A DNA stretch of 64,000 bases from Rhizobium altiplani. GTDB lineage: Bacteria; Pseudomonadota; Alphaproteobacteria; Rhizobiales; Rhizobiaceae. The stretch is from NCBI RefSeq assembly GCF_001542405.1, contig NZ_LNCD01000001.1, positions 1-64,000 of the forward strand, given 5' to 3'. The notes under the pieces are model-generated. The model did not search any database. It worked only from the letters and a program-made list of their open reading frames with translations, and had not been told where the DNA came from. The position numbers and the translations under genes were made by a program. Below, piece by piece: positions 1 through 8,711 of the stretch; the stretch's first letter is position 1; every line of letters begins with the position of its first letter.

Positions 1-832
1 CCAGGAAGACCATGACCATGAAGCCGGTGCGCTTGCGCTCCTCGAGATGCGGCTCGGCGGCCCACATCAGGAAGGAAGCGACGTCCTTGGCGTACTGGTC
101 GACCGTCGCCGGCGAGCCGTCGTCATAGGTGACCTGGCCGTCGGAGAGCGGCTTTGGCATGGCGAGCGCAGCAGCACCGGCGAAGTACGGGTTGTAATGC
201 GTGCCCTCGGCCACCTGGACGCCGGCCGGCGGCTGCTGGTCGTAGCCGGTCAGCAGCGAGTAGATGTAGTCCGGACCGCCTTCCTGATAGCCGCCGACGA
301 ACGGGATCATGTCGATCAGGAACTGCGGGAAGCCGCGCTCGATGCCGCGCGCCTTGGCGATCAGCGAGAAGTCCGGCGGCGCCGCACCATTGTTGGCGGC
401 AGCCGCCGCCTCGTGGTTCGGGAACGGCGACGGGAAATGGTCCGACGGAATGGCCTTGCGGGTGAACATGTCACCGCTGGCATTCGGGCCATCCTGAACC
501 TCGTAGTTGGCGGCCAAGGCCTTCACCTGTGCGTCCGAGTAGCCGAGAGCTCCGAGCGTGCGGAACGGCACGAGGCTCATCGAGTGACAGGCGGCGCAGA
601 CTTCCGTGTAGACCTTCAGGCCGCGCTGCAGCTGGCCCTTGTCGTAATGGCCGAGCGGGCCGGCAAAGGTCCAGTGCTCATGCTTCGGATGCATGAGCGG
701 ATAGTGCGGCGTTGCGCCTTCGGCATGCTCTGCCGGCGCGGCCCCGTTCGGGGTGGTTTCCTGGGCAAGTGCCGCGCCGCTCAAACCAGCGACGACGGCC
801 AGCGACAGGAGGCTGGTAACAAGCTTGTTCAT
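1..832 (-). CDS. petC: Cytochrome c1 subunit of the bc1 complex, 3' end outside the window
   Basis: Membrane-anchored periplasmic cytochrome that takes electrons from the Rieske protein and passes them to soluble cytochrome c or cupredoxin. The start is the ATG at 832-830; residues 1-23 form a signal peptide ending in a run like SGAALA. The haem-binding CAACH lies at residues 79-83, followed by the c1-typical SMSLVPFR. The reading frame stays open for about 277 codons to the left edge, so the C-terminal anchor is missing only because the window ends. petB ends 27 bp upstream on the same strand, so petA-petB-petC form one operon. In some rhizobia petB and petC are fused; here they are separate genes. 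Confidence 0.96.
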   Translation of the reverse strand, partial: MNKLVTSLLSLAVVAGLSGAALAQETTPNGAAPAEHAEGATPHYPLMHPKHEHWTFAGPLGHYDKGQLQRGLKVYTEVCAACHSMSLVPFRTLGALGYSDAQVKALAANYEVQDGPNASGDMFTRKAIPSDHFPSPFPNHEAAAAANNGAAPPDFSLIAKARGIERGFPQFLIDMIPFVGGYQEGGPDYIYSLLTGYDQQPPAGVQVAEGTHYNPYFAGAAALAMPKPLSDGQVTYDDGSPATVDQYAKDVASFLMWAAEPHLEERKRTGFMVMVFL

Positions 833-858
833 GTGTCTCTTCCCTTCCTGTCGCACGC

Positions 859-2136
859 TCAGGCCTTGACCGGCTCGGCGGCCGCCACCTTGTTGCGCTT
901 TTCCAGAACCGCTTCCGTAATCGAGTTGGGCAAGCGGCGCGGCGTCTCGACGAGGCCGAGAACCGGCATGATCACCAGGAAGAAGGCGAAGTAGAAGAGA
1001 GTGCCAAGCTGCGACATGATCACGTAGGTGCCTTCGGCAGGACGCGAGCCGAGCCAGCCGAGGACGATGGCATTGGCGACGAACAGCCAGAAGAACAGCT
1101 TGTACCAAGGGCGATAAGCCGCCGAACGCACCTTCGAGGTATCGAGCCAGGGCACGAAGAACAGCACGATGATGGCGCCGAACATGACGAGGACGCCGGC
1201 CAGCTTCGAGTCGATCGGTCCGATGTTGAAGGTGATCGAGCGCAGCATCGCGTAGAACGGCAGGAAGTACCATTCCGGAACGATATGGGCCGGCGTCTTC
1301 AACGGGTCAGCCGGGATGTAGTTGTCCGGATGGCCGAGGAAGTTCGGCATGTAGAAGACGAAGTAGGCGTAGACCAGCAGGAAGATCGAAACGCCAAGCG
1401 CATCCTTCAACGTCGCGTAGGGCGTGAAGCGAACCGTGTCGGTCTTGGTCTTCACCTCGACGCCGGTCGGGTTCGTCTGGCCGACGACATGCAGCGCCCA
1501 GATGTGCAGGACGACGACGCCGGCAATGACGAAGGGCAGCAGGTAGTGCAGCGAGAAGAAGCGGTTCAGCGTCGGGTTGTCGACGGCAAAGCCGCCGAGC
1601 AGGAACTGCTGGATCCACTCGCCGACCAGCGGGAATGCCGAGAAGAAGCCGGTGATGACGGTCGCGCCCCAGAAGGACATCTGGCCCCAGGGCAGAACGT
1701 AGCCCATGAAGCCGGTCGCCATCATCAGCAGGTAGATGAGGACGCCGAGGATCCAGAGGATCTCGCGCGGCGCCTTGTAGGAGCCGTAGTAGAGACCGCG
1801 GGCGATGTGCAGGTAGACGGCAACGAAGAAGAACGACGCGCCGTTGGCGTGCATATAGCGCAGCAGCCAGCCGTGGTTGACGTCACGCATGATCTTTTCG
1901 ACGGAGTTGAAGGCAACCGTCGTTTCCGCCGCATAGTGCATGGCCAGCACGACGCCGGTCAGGATCTGCACGACGAGCATGACCGAAAGCATGGCGCCGA
2001 AGGTGTAGGCATAGTTCAGGTTGCGCGGAACCGGATAGGCGACGAAACTGTCATAGACCATGCGCGGCAAAGGCAGGCGCGCATCGATCCACTTCTCAAG
2101 GCCGGTTGATGGCTCGTAGCTGGAATGGCCACTCAT
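859..2136 (-). CDS. petB: Cytochrome b of the ubiquinol-cytochrome c reductase complex
   Basis: A 425-residue inner-membrane dihaem subunit that oxidises ubiquinol and recycles electrons across the membrane (Q cycle). The sequence has the typical N-terminal amphipathic segment (residues 1-35) and eight hydrophobic helices. Haem-ligand histidine pairs are visible in the helix with YMHANGAS...YLHIARG and in the helix with SLHYLLPF...VLHIWALH. The Qo-site motif PEWY ([15 protein letters not shown]) is intact. The length is normal for alphaproteobacteria. petA lies 13 bp upstream and petC 26 bp downstream. In denitrifiers this complex supplies electrons to nitrite and NO reductases, which fits its place beside nap, though it is also a housekeeping respiratory gene. 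Confidence 0.97.
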   Translation of the reverse strand: MSGHSSYEPSTGLEKWIDARLPLPRMVYDSFVAYPVPRNLNYAYTFGAMLSVMLVVQILTGVVLAMHYAAETTVAFNSVEKIMRDVNHGWLLRYMHANGASFFFVAVYLHIARGLYYGSYKAPREILWILGVLIYLLMMATGFMGYVLPWGQMSFWGATVITGFFSAFPLVGEWIQQFLLGGFAVDNPTLNRFFSLHYLLPFVIAGVVVLHIWALHVVGQTNPTGVEVKTKTDTVRFTPYATLKDALGVSIFLLVYAYFVFYMPNFLGHPDNYIPADPLKTPAHIVPEWYFLPFYAMLRSITFNIGPIDSKLAGVLVMFGAIIVLFFVPWLDTSKVRSAAYRPWYKLFFWLFVANAIVLGWLGSRPAEGTYVIMSQLGTLFYFAFFLVIMPVLGLVETPRRLPNSITEAVLEKRNKVAAAEPVKA

Positions 2137-2149
2137 AAATCAGTCCCCC

Positions 2150-2725
2150 TCAACCGATCTTGATTACTTTATCGGAAACGAACGAATAGGTCGGGATCGC
2201 CAGGTTCTGCGGCGCCGGACCTTTGCGGATGCGACCGGCCGTGTCGTAGACCGAGCCATGGCAGGGACAGAACCAACCATTGTATTCGCCGGCCTGGCCG
2301 AGCGGGATGCAGCCGAGATGGGTGCACGAGCCGATCATGACGATCCAGTTTTCCTTGTCCTTGCCGGCCGAACGGTCGACGCCGGTCGCCTGCGCGTCGG
2401 ACGGCAGGTTGGCGTTGCGCGCCACCGGGTCCTTCAGGTCGGAAAGCGGCACCTCATCGGCAGCCTTCACTTCCTCGGGCGTACGGTTGCGGATGAAGAT
2501 CGGCTTGCCGCGCCACTTGGCCGTCAGCGACATTCCCGGCTCGAGGCTGGAAACGTCAACCTCGATCGAGGCCAGCGCCAACGTCGAAGCATCCGGACGC
2601 ATCTGGTCGATAAACGGCCATGCAACCGCGACGGCCCCAACCGCCCCCGCCATGCCTGTGGTGAGATAAAGGAAATCACGGCGAGTCGGCTCGTTTGCGG
2701 TTTCTTGGTTCGTGCTGTCTGTCAC
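2150..2725 (-). CDS. petA: Rieske iron-sulfur subunit of the bc1 complex
   Basis: A 191-residue protein carrying the [2Fe-2S] cluster that accepts the first electron from ubiquinol. A twin-arginine-like N-terminus (TRRDFLYLTTG, residues 13-23) is followed by one membrane helix. The cluster-binding motifs CTHLGC and CPCHGS are both intact near residues 130-160. The frame is open far upstream, but the GTG at 2725-2723 is chosen because an AAAGG box lies about nine bases before it, the resulting protein has the usual family length, and the upstream part looks non-coding. It is the first gene of the petABC operon. The 264 bp to napE hold the divergent control region. Confidence 0.95.
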   Translation of the reverse strand: MTDSTNQETANEPTRRDFLYLTTGMAGAVGAVAVAWPFIDQMRPDASTLALASIEVDVSSLEPGMSLTAKWRGKPIFIRNRTPEEVKAADEVPLSDLKDPVARNANLPSDAQATGVDRSAGKDKENWIVMIGSCTHLGCIPLGQAGEYNGWFCPCHGSVYDTAGRIRKGPAPQNLAIPTYSFVSDKVIKIG

Positions 2726-2776
2726 GCGTTTGACCTTTCGACGCTTGGATCGATCGCTTCGCCGACTGGCGTCCCC

Positions 2777-2790
2777 CTTGCTTAAGCAAG
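2777..2790. repeat. Perfect 14-bp palindrome in the petA/napE intergenic region
   Basis: CTTGCTTAAGCAAG is self-complementary over all 14 bases. It lies 52 bp upstream of petA and about 200 bp upstream of napE. The spacing inside it (TTG-N6-CAA) is two bases shorter than a Crp/Fnr site, so it is probably bound by something else or is chance. A role in petABC expression is possible but only inferred from position. Confidence 0.4.
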
Positions 2791-2840
2791 CGGCTGAACA
2801 GCGATTATGACCTCCATAGGTCGAAGGGCGCTCCCGGTAT

Positions 2841-2854
2841 TTGCGCTTCCTCAA
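2841..2854 (+). promoter_or_regulatory. NnrR-type Crp/Fnr box upstream of nap
   Basis: The 14-mer TTGCGCTTCCTCAA fits the Crp/Fnr family layout TTGnn-N4-nnCAA and differs by one base from the box upstream of norE (21865). It ends 135 bp before the napE start codon. nnrR is encoded at 36272, so an NO-responsive NnrR is the likely binder. This is inferred from the sequence match and the operon it precedes. Confidence 0.7.
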
Positions 2855-2989
2855 AGATCGCTGCGCTCGCCCGACCGCCCCGGCAAAACAGCTCAACTTT
2901 CCAACGGTCCTTGCACGCAGCAGGAAGTGCAATTGAGACTTTGCGTCTCCAAAAACGTGTGCTACGATTCTTGCTGTGGGGGAGCCGCC

Positions 2990-3184
2990 ATGACCGATTT
3001 GATCGACAAAGCTCCGAAGGAAATCACTCCCCGCGGACGGCGGCGGGTCGAACTCCTTGCTTTCCTCGTTTTGGCGTTTGGAATCTGGCCGCTCGTCGCC
3101 GTTGGCGTCGTCGGCGGATACGGTTTCCTCGTCTGGATGTTCCAGATCATTTACGGTCCGCCGGGGCCGCCTGCGGGTCATTGA
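2990..3184 (+). CDS. napE: NapE, small membrane component of periplasmic nitrate reductase
   Basis: A 64-residue protein with one membrane-spanning stretch (about residues 22-48, rich in L, V, G) and a short C-terminal tail ending PPGPPAGH. The charged N-terminus (EITPRGRRR) and the IWPLVAVGVVGGYGF core are typical of NapE. Its exact role is not known; it is the first gene of the napEFDABC operon in many alphaproteobacteria. The ATG at 2990 is chosen because GGGGGAG lies just before it. napF begins 7 bp after the stop. The longer open frames over this region are not supported by a better ribosome-binding site. Confidence 0.93.
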   Translation: MTDLIDKAPKEITPRGRRRVELLAFLVLAFGIWPLVAVGVVGGYGFLVWMFQIIYGPPGPPAGH

Positions 3185-3191
3185 GGGCGTC

Positions 3192-3692
3192 ATGCGGACA
3201 GAGCCCATCTCACGTCGAGCGTTGTTTTTCGGCCGACCTGCCAGGAGAAATATCGGCATCTGTCCTCCTGGGGCGACGGCCGAAAGCCTCAACGCGTGCA
3301 CGGGGTGCGGGCTTTGCGTCGAACGATGTCCGACCGGCATCATCCGGCTTTCGGACGGGATGCCCTCGATCGATTTCGCTTTTGGCGAATGCACCTTCTG
3401 CGGCGAATGCAGCTCGGTCTGTCCCGAACCCGTCTTTTTGACCGTGAACGCCGATCGTTTCCCGCATGTCGCGGTTGTCGGCGACGGCTGTCTCGCGAAG
3501 CGCCACGTGGCCTGCCAGTCGTGCGGCGAATGCTGTCCCGAGCAAGCGATCCGCTTCCGCCCGCGGATGGGCGGCCCGTTCGTCCCGGAATTGAACGAAG
3601 CGCTCTGCAGCGGTTGCGGCGCGTGCCTCAGCATATGCCCGGTCAGCGCCATCGGCCTTCAGGCCCGCGAAGCGGAGGCCGCCGATGTCTGA
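3192..3692 (+). CDS. napF: NapF, cytoplasmic 4Fe-4S ferredoxin-type protein
   Basis: A 166-residue iron-sulfur protein with four cysteine groups: CTGCGLCVERCP near residues 35-46, CTFCGECSSVCP near 65-77, a third group containing CQSCGECCP, and CSGCGACLSICP near the C-terminus. NapF acts in the cytoplasm in maturation of the catalytic subunit NapA, probably in iron-sulfur assembly before Tat export. The ATG at 3192 is preceded by GAGGG. The gene overlaps napD by 8 bp, as expected for a translationally coupled operon. The region upstream of this start in the same frame encodes NapE in another frame, so a longer start is unlikely. Confidence 0.93.
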   Translation: MRTEPISRRALFFGRPARRNIGICPPGATAESLNACTGCGLCVERCPTGIIRLSDGMPSIDFAFGECTFCGECSSVCPEPVFLTVNADRFPHVAVVGDGCLAKRHVACQSCGECCPEQAIRFRPRMGGPFVPELNEALCSGCGACLSICPVSAIGLQAREAEAADV

Positions 3693-3972
3693 GCAGCCGC
3701 AGCGCTATCATATTTCCAGCGCGGTGATCGCGACGGTGCCGGCGCGAACCGAAGGCGTCCTGGCTGCAATCGCCGGGATGGAGAATGTCGAAATTCATGG
3801 CCACGGCGGCGGCAAGATCGTCGTCGTGATCGAGGGAACGGATACGGGCATGCTCGGCGAATGCCTGACGCGCATTTCGCTCCTCGAGGGGGTGATCACG
3901 GCGAGCATGGTTTTCGAGCACGTCGAGACAGAGGAGATGCGAAGCGATGACCGGAACACTGACGCGGCGTGA
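3685..3972 (+). CDS. napD: NapD, chaperone for NapA
   Basis: A 95-residue cytoplasmic chaperone that binds the twin-arginine signal of NapA and holds back its export until the cofactor is loaded. The sequence shows the family pattern: [13 protein letters not shown] near the N-terminus, then [17 protein letters not shown] and a segment with [16 protein letters not shown]. Length is normal. It overlaps both napF (8 bp) and napA (26 bp), so the three are translated together. Confidence 0.93.
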   Translation: MSEQPQRYHISSAVIATVPARTEGVLAAIAGMENVEIHGHGGGKIVVVIEGTDTGMLGECLTRISLLEGVITASMVFEHVETEEMRSDDRNTDAA

Positions 3973-6454
3973 CATCCTGAAGGCCCACGCCGCCGGCATC
4001 GCCGCGGCGACGGCCGGTATAGCACTACCTGCCGCCGCCCAGCCGGTACCAGGCGGCGTCGAGGCACTCGAGATCAAATGGTCCAAGGCACCCTGCCGCT
4101 TCTGCGGCACCGGCTGCGGCGTGATGGTCGGCGTGAAGGATGGCAAGGTGGTCGCCACCCATGGCGACATGCAGGCCGAGGTCAATCGCGGCCTGAACTG
4201 CATCAAGGGCTATTTCCTTTCCAAGATCATGTACGGCGAGGACCGGCTGAAGACACCGCTCTTGCGCAAGCGTAACGGCGTCTATGCCAAGGACGGCGAG
4301 TTCGAACCGATCACCTGGGACGAGGCGTTCGACGTGATGGCCGAGCAATGCAAGAGGGTGCTGAAGGAGAAGGGACCGACGGCCGTCGGCATGTTCGGCT
4401 CCGGCCAGTGGACGATCTTCGAGGGCTATGCAGCGACGAAACTGATGCGCGCCGGCCTGCGCTCCAACAATCTCGATCCGAACGCTCGCCACTGCATGGC
4501 CTCGGCGGCCTACGCCTTCATGCGCACCTTCGGCATGGATGAGCCGATGGGCGTCTATGACGATTTCGAGCATGCTGACGCCTTTGTGCTCTGGGGCTCG
4601 AATATGGCGGAGATGCATCCGATCCTGTGGACCCGCGTCGCCGACCGTCGTCTCGGCCACCCACATGTCAGGGTCGCGGTTCTATCCACCTTTACCCACC
4701 GCAGCATGGATCTCGCGGACATACCGATGATCTTCAAGCCTGGGTCGGACCTGGCAATCCTCAACTACATCGCGAACCACATCATCCAGACCGGGCGGGT
4801 TAACCAGGACTTCGTGGATCGGCATACGCGGTTCGCCCGCGGCGTTACCGACATCGGTTACGGGTTGAGGCCGGATAATCCGCTGGAATTGAAGGCTGCC
4901 AATGCGACCGATCCGGCGAAGATGGAGCCAATTGACTTTGCCGCCTTCAAGAAATTCGTGTCCGAGTACACGCTGGAAAAGGCAGCAGAACTGAGCGGCG
5001 TTGATACAGGCTTCCTGGAGCAGTTGGCGGAACTCTACGCCGATCCGCAACGCAAGGTCATGTCGCTCTGGACGATGGGCTTCAACCAGCATGTGCGCGG
5101 CGTCTGGGCGAACCAGATGGTCTATAACATCCACCTGCTGACGGGTAAGATATCGGAACCCGGCAACAGTCCCTTCTCACTGACCGGGCAGCCGTCGGCC
5201 TGCGGTACCGCGCGCGAGGTCGGCACCTTCGCCCATCGCCTCCCGGCCGACATGACCGTTACCAATCCCGAGCACCGCAAGCGTGCGGAGGAAATCTGGC
5301 GCATCCCGCATGGCATCATCCCGGAAAAGCCGGGCTACCACGCCGTTCAGCAGGACCGCATGCTGAAGGATGGAAAGCTCAATTTCTACTGGGTGCAGGT
5401 CAACAACAATATCCAGGCAGCACCCAACACGAGCAACGAGACCTGGCAGGGCTACCGAAACCCGGAGAACTTCATCGTCGTCTCCGATGCCTATCCGACG
5501 ATCACGGCGATGAGCGCCGACCTGATCCTGCCGGCTGCGATGTGGGTTGAGAAAGAGGGCGGCTACGGCAATGCCGAGCGCCGCACCCAGCTCTGGCGCC
5601 AGCTTGTCCAAGCCCCTGGAGAGGGACGGTCGGACCTCTGGCAGATCGCGGAATTCTCCAAGCGCTTCAAGACCGACGAGGTCTGGCCCGCCAATATCCT
5701 CGACGCCAATCCGGAATATCGCGACAAGAGCCTGTTTGACGTGATCTTCCGCAATGGCGAGGTCGACCGCTTTCCCCTCAGCGAACTCAATGCCGACTAC
5801 GACAATCAGGAAGCGAAGGCCTTTGGCTTCTACATTCAGAAAGGCCTGTTTGAGGAATATGCCACCTTCGGGCGCGGACACGGCCACGATCTCGCACCCT
5901 TCAACATGTACCACGAGGTGCGCGGGCTGCGTTGGCCGGTGGTCAACGGCCAGGAGACGCTGTGGCGCTATCGCGAGGGCTTTGATCCTTTCGTGAAACC
6001 TGGCGAAGGCGTGAACTTCTACGGCCAGCCGGACGGCAAGGCGGTCATCCTGGCCGTGCCCTACGAGCCGCCGGCGGAGGCCCCGGATGATGAGTTTGAC
6101 GTCTGGCTGGTGACTGGCCGTGTGCTGGAACACTGGCATTCGGGTTCAATGACATTGCGCGTTCCCGAGCTCTTCAAGGCATTCCCGGGTGCACGGGTAT
6201 TCATGAACGCGGAGGACGCCCGCAAGCGCGGCATCAACCAGGGTGCGGAAGTGCGGATTGTGTCACGTCGCGGCGAGATCCGGTCGCGTGTCGAGACGCG
6301 CGGGCGAAACCGCATGCCGCCCGGCGTCATCTTCGTTCCCTGGTTCGATGCAAGCCAACTGATCAACAAGGTTACTCTCGACGCCACCGATCCCATCTCA
6401 AAACAGACGGATTTCAAAAAATGCGCGGTCAAGATTCTCCCCGTCGCCATTTGA
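3947..6454 (+). CDS. napA: Periplasmic nitrate reductase, catalytic molybdenum subunit
   Basis: An 835-residue enzyme that reduces nitrate to nitrite in the periplasm. The twin-arginine signal [14 protein letters not shown] is at residues 4-17. The [4Fe-4S] ligands are Cys50, Cys53, Cys57 and Cys85; the molybdenum ligand is Cys183 in NARHCMASA. The Mo-bis-MGD-binding domains follow through to the C-terminus, which ends [16 protein letters not shown]. The length is the usual 830 or so. It overlaps napD by 26 bp and napB by 34 bp. Electrons come from quinol through NapC and NapB. Nap can support denitrification and redox balancing under low oxygen. Confidence 0.98.
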   Translation: MTGTLTRRDILKAHAAGIAAATAGIALPAAAQPVPGGVEALEIKWSKAPCRFCGTGCGVMVGVKDGKVVATHGDMQAEVNRGLNCIKGYFLSKIMYGEDRLKTPLLRKRNGVYAKDGEFEPITWDEAFDVMAEQCKRVLKEKGPTAVGMFGSGQWTIFEGYAATKLMRAGLRSNNLDPNARHCMASAAYAFMRTFGMDEPMGVYDDFEHADAFVLWGSNMAEMHPILWTRVADRRLGHPHVRVAVLSTFTHRSMDLADIPMIFKPGSDLAILNYIANHIIQTGRVNQDFVDRHTRFARGVTDIGYGLRPDNPLELKAANATDPAKMEPIDFAAFKKFVSEYTLEKAAELSGVDTGFLEQLAELYADPQRKVMSLWTMGFNQHVRGVWANQMVYNIHLLTGKISEPGNSPFSLTGQPSACGTAREVGTFAHRLPADMTVTNPEHRKRAEEIWRIPHGIIPEKPGYHAVQQDRMLKDGKLNFYWVQVNNNIQAAPNTSNETWQGYRNPENFIVVSDAYPTITAMSADLILPAAMWVEKEGGYGNAERRTQLWRQLVQAPGEGRSDLWQIAEFSKRFKTDEVWPANILDANPEYRDKSLFDVIFRNGEVDRFPLSELNADYDNQEAKAFGFYIQKGLFEEYATFGRGHGHDLAPFNMYHEVRGLRWPVVNGQETLWRYREGFDPFVKPGEGVNFYGQPDGKAVILAVPYEPPAEAPDDEFDVWLVTGRVLEHWHSGSMTLRVPELFKAFPGARVFMNAEDARKRGINQGAEVRIVSRRGEIRSRVETRGRNRMPPGVIFVPWFDASQLINKVTLDATDPISKQTDFKKCAVKILPVAI

Positions 6455-6924
6455 GGCGGCCTGATTGGATGCTGGTCACGGCGGGTATTCTGCTTTTCGT
6501 CGCGACGGCCACGATTGCCCAGGTATTGCCGGAAGCGGCACCGCAACTGGTCGGGCGAGTGCCGTCGATGGCGATCGGCCCGGCGGCGCCGCTGCCGAAG
6601 TGGATCGTGGACGACCGCCGCAGGATGCGCGCCTATCCCGACCAGCCGCCAGTGATCCCTCATTCGATCGAGGGATACGAGCTCTCGGTGAACGCGAACC
6701 GATGCCTTTCCTGCCACAAGCGCGAGTTCACCCAGGACTCCGGTGCGCCGATGATCAGCGTAACACACTACATGACCCGCGACGGCCAGATGCTCGCGGA
6801 TGTCTCGCCCCGGCGCTATTTCTGCACCGCCTGCCACGTGCCGCAGGCGGACGTGCGTCCGCTGGTGAACAACCTGTTCAGGGATATGAGCGAAATGGGC
6901 GTCAAGCCTGCGGGAAGCGAGTGA
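6421..6924 (+). CDS. napB: NapB, dihaem electron-transfer subunit
   Basis: A periplasmic cytochrome that passes electrons from NapC to NapA. Two haem c sites, CLSCH and CTACH, are visible at about residues 95-99 and 132-136 of the 167-residue frame. A signal sequence ([19 protein letters not shown]) precedes them. The ATG at 6421 overlaps napA by 34 bp; a TTG at 6451, overlapping the napA stop codon, or the ATG at 6469 could also start the protein, and I cannot decide between them from the ribosome-binding site. Length and motifs fit the family. Confidence 0.94.
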   Translation: MRGQDSPRRHLRRPDWMLVTAGILLFVATATIAQVLPEAAPQLVGRVPSMAIGPAAPLPKWIVDDRRRMRAYPDQPPVIPHSIEGYELSVNANRCLSCHKREFTQDSGAPMISVTHYMTRDGQMLADVSPRRYFCTACHVPQADVRPLVNNLFRDMSEMGVKPAGSE

Positions 6925-6929
6925 CGCCG

Positions 6930-7643
6930 ATGATCTCATGGATCAAGAAAGCGATTGTCTGGGCCTGGTCGATCCTGACGACGCCTGCGGCCACGATTGG
7001 GCTCGGCGTCCTGACGCTCGGCGGTTTCATTGGCGGCGTGATGTTCTGGGGCGCGTTCAATACGGCGCTGGAACTCACCAATACCGAGAAGTTCTGTACC
7101 TCCTGTCATGAGATGCATGACAATGTTTACCAGGAACTGTCTCGCACGATTCACTTCTCGAACCGCTCAGGCGTCAGGGCCACCTGTCCGGACTGTCACG
7201 TGCCGCATCAATGGACCGACAAGATCGCTCGCAAGATGCAGGCATCCAAGGAGGTGTGGGGCAAGATATTCGGCACGATCAATACGCGGCCCAAATTCCT
7301 GGAGAAGCGGTTGGAGTTGGCACAGCACGAATGGGCGCGCATGAAGGCCAACGACAGCCTGGAATGCCGCAACTGCCACACCGCGGTGGCAATGGATCTG
7401 CAGAAGCAGACGCAGCGCGCTGCCGAGATTCACACCCGATATCTGTTATCTGGACAGGCAACCTGTATCGACTGCCACAAAGGGATCGCCCATGAGCTTC
7501 CAAACATGGAAGGCATCGACCCCGGCTGGAAGATGCCGAAAGAGCTGGAAGGCAATGCGATGACGAGATCGACGCCGATCGAGGATCTGCAGGATGCCAT
7601 AGCCAGAGCGCATGGATCCGCCTCCTCGCAGATGGTTGATTGA
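6930..7643 (+). CDS. napC: NapC, membrane tetrahaem quinol dehydrogenase
   Basis: A 237-residue cytochrome of the NapC/NirT family that oxidises ubiquinol and feeds NapB. An N-terminal membrane anchor (about residues 10-45, ending [13 protein letters not shown]) is followed by four haem motifs: CTSCH, CPDCH, CRNCH and CIDCH. The ATG at 6930 is chosen; a GTG at 6921 overlapping the napB stop is an alternative that would add three residues. It is the last nap gene. The 255 bp to the next (minus-strand) stop hold only a small inverted repeat around 7799-7817 (GTGGT/ACCAC) and no gene. Confidence 0.95.
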   Translation: MISWIKKAIVWAWSILTTPAATIGLGVLTLGGFIGGVMFWGAFNTALELTNTEKFCTSCHEMHDNVYQELSRTIHFSNRSGVRATCPDCHVPHQWTDKIARKMQASKEVWGKIFGTINTRPKFLEKRLELAQHEWARMKANDSLECRNCHTAVAMDLQKQTQRAAEIHTRYLLSGQATCIDCHKGIAHELPNMEGIDPGWKMPKELEGNAMTRSTPIEDLQDAIARAHGSASSQMVD

Positions 7644-7898
7644 TCTGCCGCACAAACCGCACGCGAAGTGGCCATTCATTGAAAGGACGGCAAGTGGATG
7701 AGACCGCCTTCCGCCGAGTGACTGACATCCGAACACGATCGCAGTGAGGATCTCGCCCTCCCCCGTCAGAGGAAATGTTTTATCGGTCGTTCTTCTCCAC
7801 GTGGTGTGTAACCACACGGGCGCGATCGAACGAGATGCAGTCGCCATTCAATCCCCGTTCGAATCACCGGCATTTTGACGACACCGCGACGTTTCGGT

Positions 7899-8711
7899 TC
7901 ATTCGGTGGACAGATAGGGCGGCGGCTGGTTTGCGTAGTACCGGGCTGCCTCTTCAATCTCTTCGGGCGTCATCGCGCGCGCAACGTTGCGCATCTGACT
8001 GCTGATGTCGTTCTGCCGCGAGCCGGATACGAAGGCCTGGAGCTGGGTCTTGAGGTAAAGTTCGGACTGGCCCTCGAGCCACGGACTGCCCAGCTTGTTT
8101 TCAATAGTGCCATGACACGAACCACAGGGCGCGATTCCTCTCGTTGGCGCGCCGCTGACCACGATCCGCGGCGCGGGATTGGCCCCGGCGGGATGAAAGC
8201 CCGGCAGTCGCGGCAAGAAGGCGTAGTATGCGGCAAGGTCCTGCATATCCCGCTCGGTCAGTTTCGCCGTGAACGGGCTCATGACAGCATTGACACGAAC
8301 GCCGTCCTTGAAATCGCGAAGCTGTTTATAGACCACGCTCGCATACTGGCCGGCCAGATTCGGGGAGTCTGCGCGGCTTATGCCTGTGGGGCCGTGACAG
8401 ATGGCGCACTGCTGCGCAAGCGTGGCCCCTCTGCCTATCGCCTCCTCGTTGCGAGTTCGCGAAACTGCGGTTGCTATCTTCACAAGAGACGTCTTGTAAC
8501 CTGGCTGCACGGGTTCAGAAGCTTCTCCGCGCTGCGGCAGCCCGGCCGCCCGGCAGATGGTATCCCATAAGCCCACCACCTGCTCCCTTGCGTCAAGGCG
8601 CGGAAGCAGCACAAAGCCCAATAGCGCGGCGACAACGAAGATTGCGGCTGTGACGAAGACGCTGGTCAGCGTCCACCGGTTCCGAAAGCTGGTCAGCCTG
8701 TCGCCGTTCAT
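7899..8711 (-). CDS. Membrane-anchored dihaem cytochrome c of the ba3-type oxidase operon
   Basis: A 270-residue protein with one N-terminal hydrophobic anchor (residues 15-38) and two cytochrome c4-like domains, each with one haem site: CAICH near residue 105 and CGSCH near residue 195. Both domains continue into helices with methionines suited as sixth ligands (VMSPFT and ARAMTPEE). It probably carries electrons to the oxidase encoded just upstream on the same strand. The ATG at 8711 overlaps the oxidase subunit I stop codon by one base; GGGAG lies seven bases upstream. This is the last gene of the six-gene operon. Confidence 0.85.
   Translation of the reverse strand: MNGDRLTSFRNRWTLTSVFVTAAIFVVAALLGFVLLPRLDAREQVVGLWDTICRAAGLPQRGEASEPVQPGYKTSLVKIATAVSRTRNEEAIGRGATLAQQCAICHGPTGISRADSPNLAGQYASVVYKQLRDFKDGVRVNAVMSPFTAKLTERDMQDLAAYYAFLPRLPGFHPAGANPAPRIVVSGAPTRGIAPCGSCHGTIENKLGSPWLEGQSELYLKTQLQAFVSGSRQNDISSQMRNVARAMTPEEIEEAARYYANQPPPYLSTE

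Noticed and set aside
1285..2109. A 274-codon frame on the plus strand inside petB
   Set aside because: It is antisense to the well-supported cytochrome b gene, is very rich in charged residues and lacks a ribosome-binding site.
2941..2960. TTGCGTCTCCAAAA just before napE as a second Crp/Fnr box
   Set aside because: The right half-site (nnCAA at the correct spacing) is absent, unlike the box at 2841.
2726..3652. A long N-terminal extension of petA
   Set aside because: It would overlap napE and napF antisense; the GTG at 2725 gives the family length and Tat signal.
5177..6139. A 320-codon minus-strand frame inside napA
   Set aside because: Antisense to napA, which is intact and full length.
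7799..7817. A small inverted repeat (GTGGT/ACCAC) after napC as a terminator
   Set aside because: The stem is only five bases and there is no T-run.
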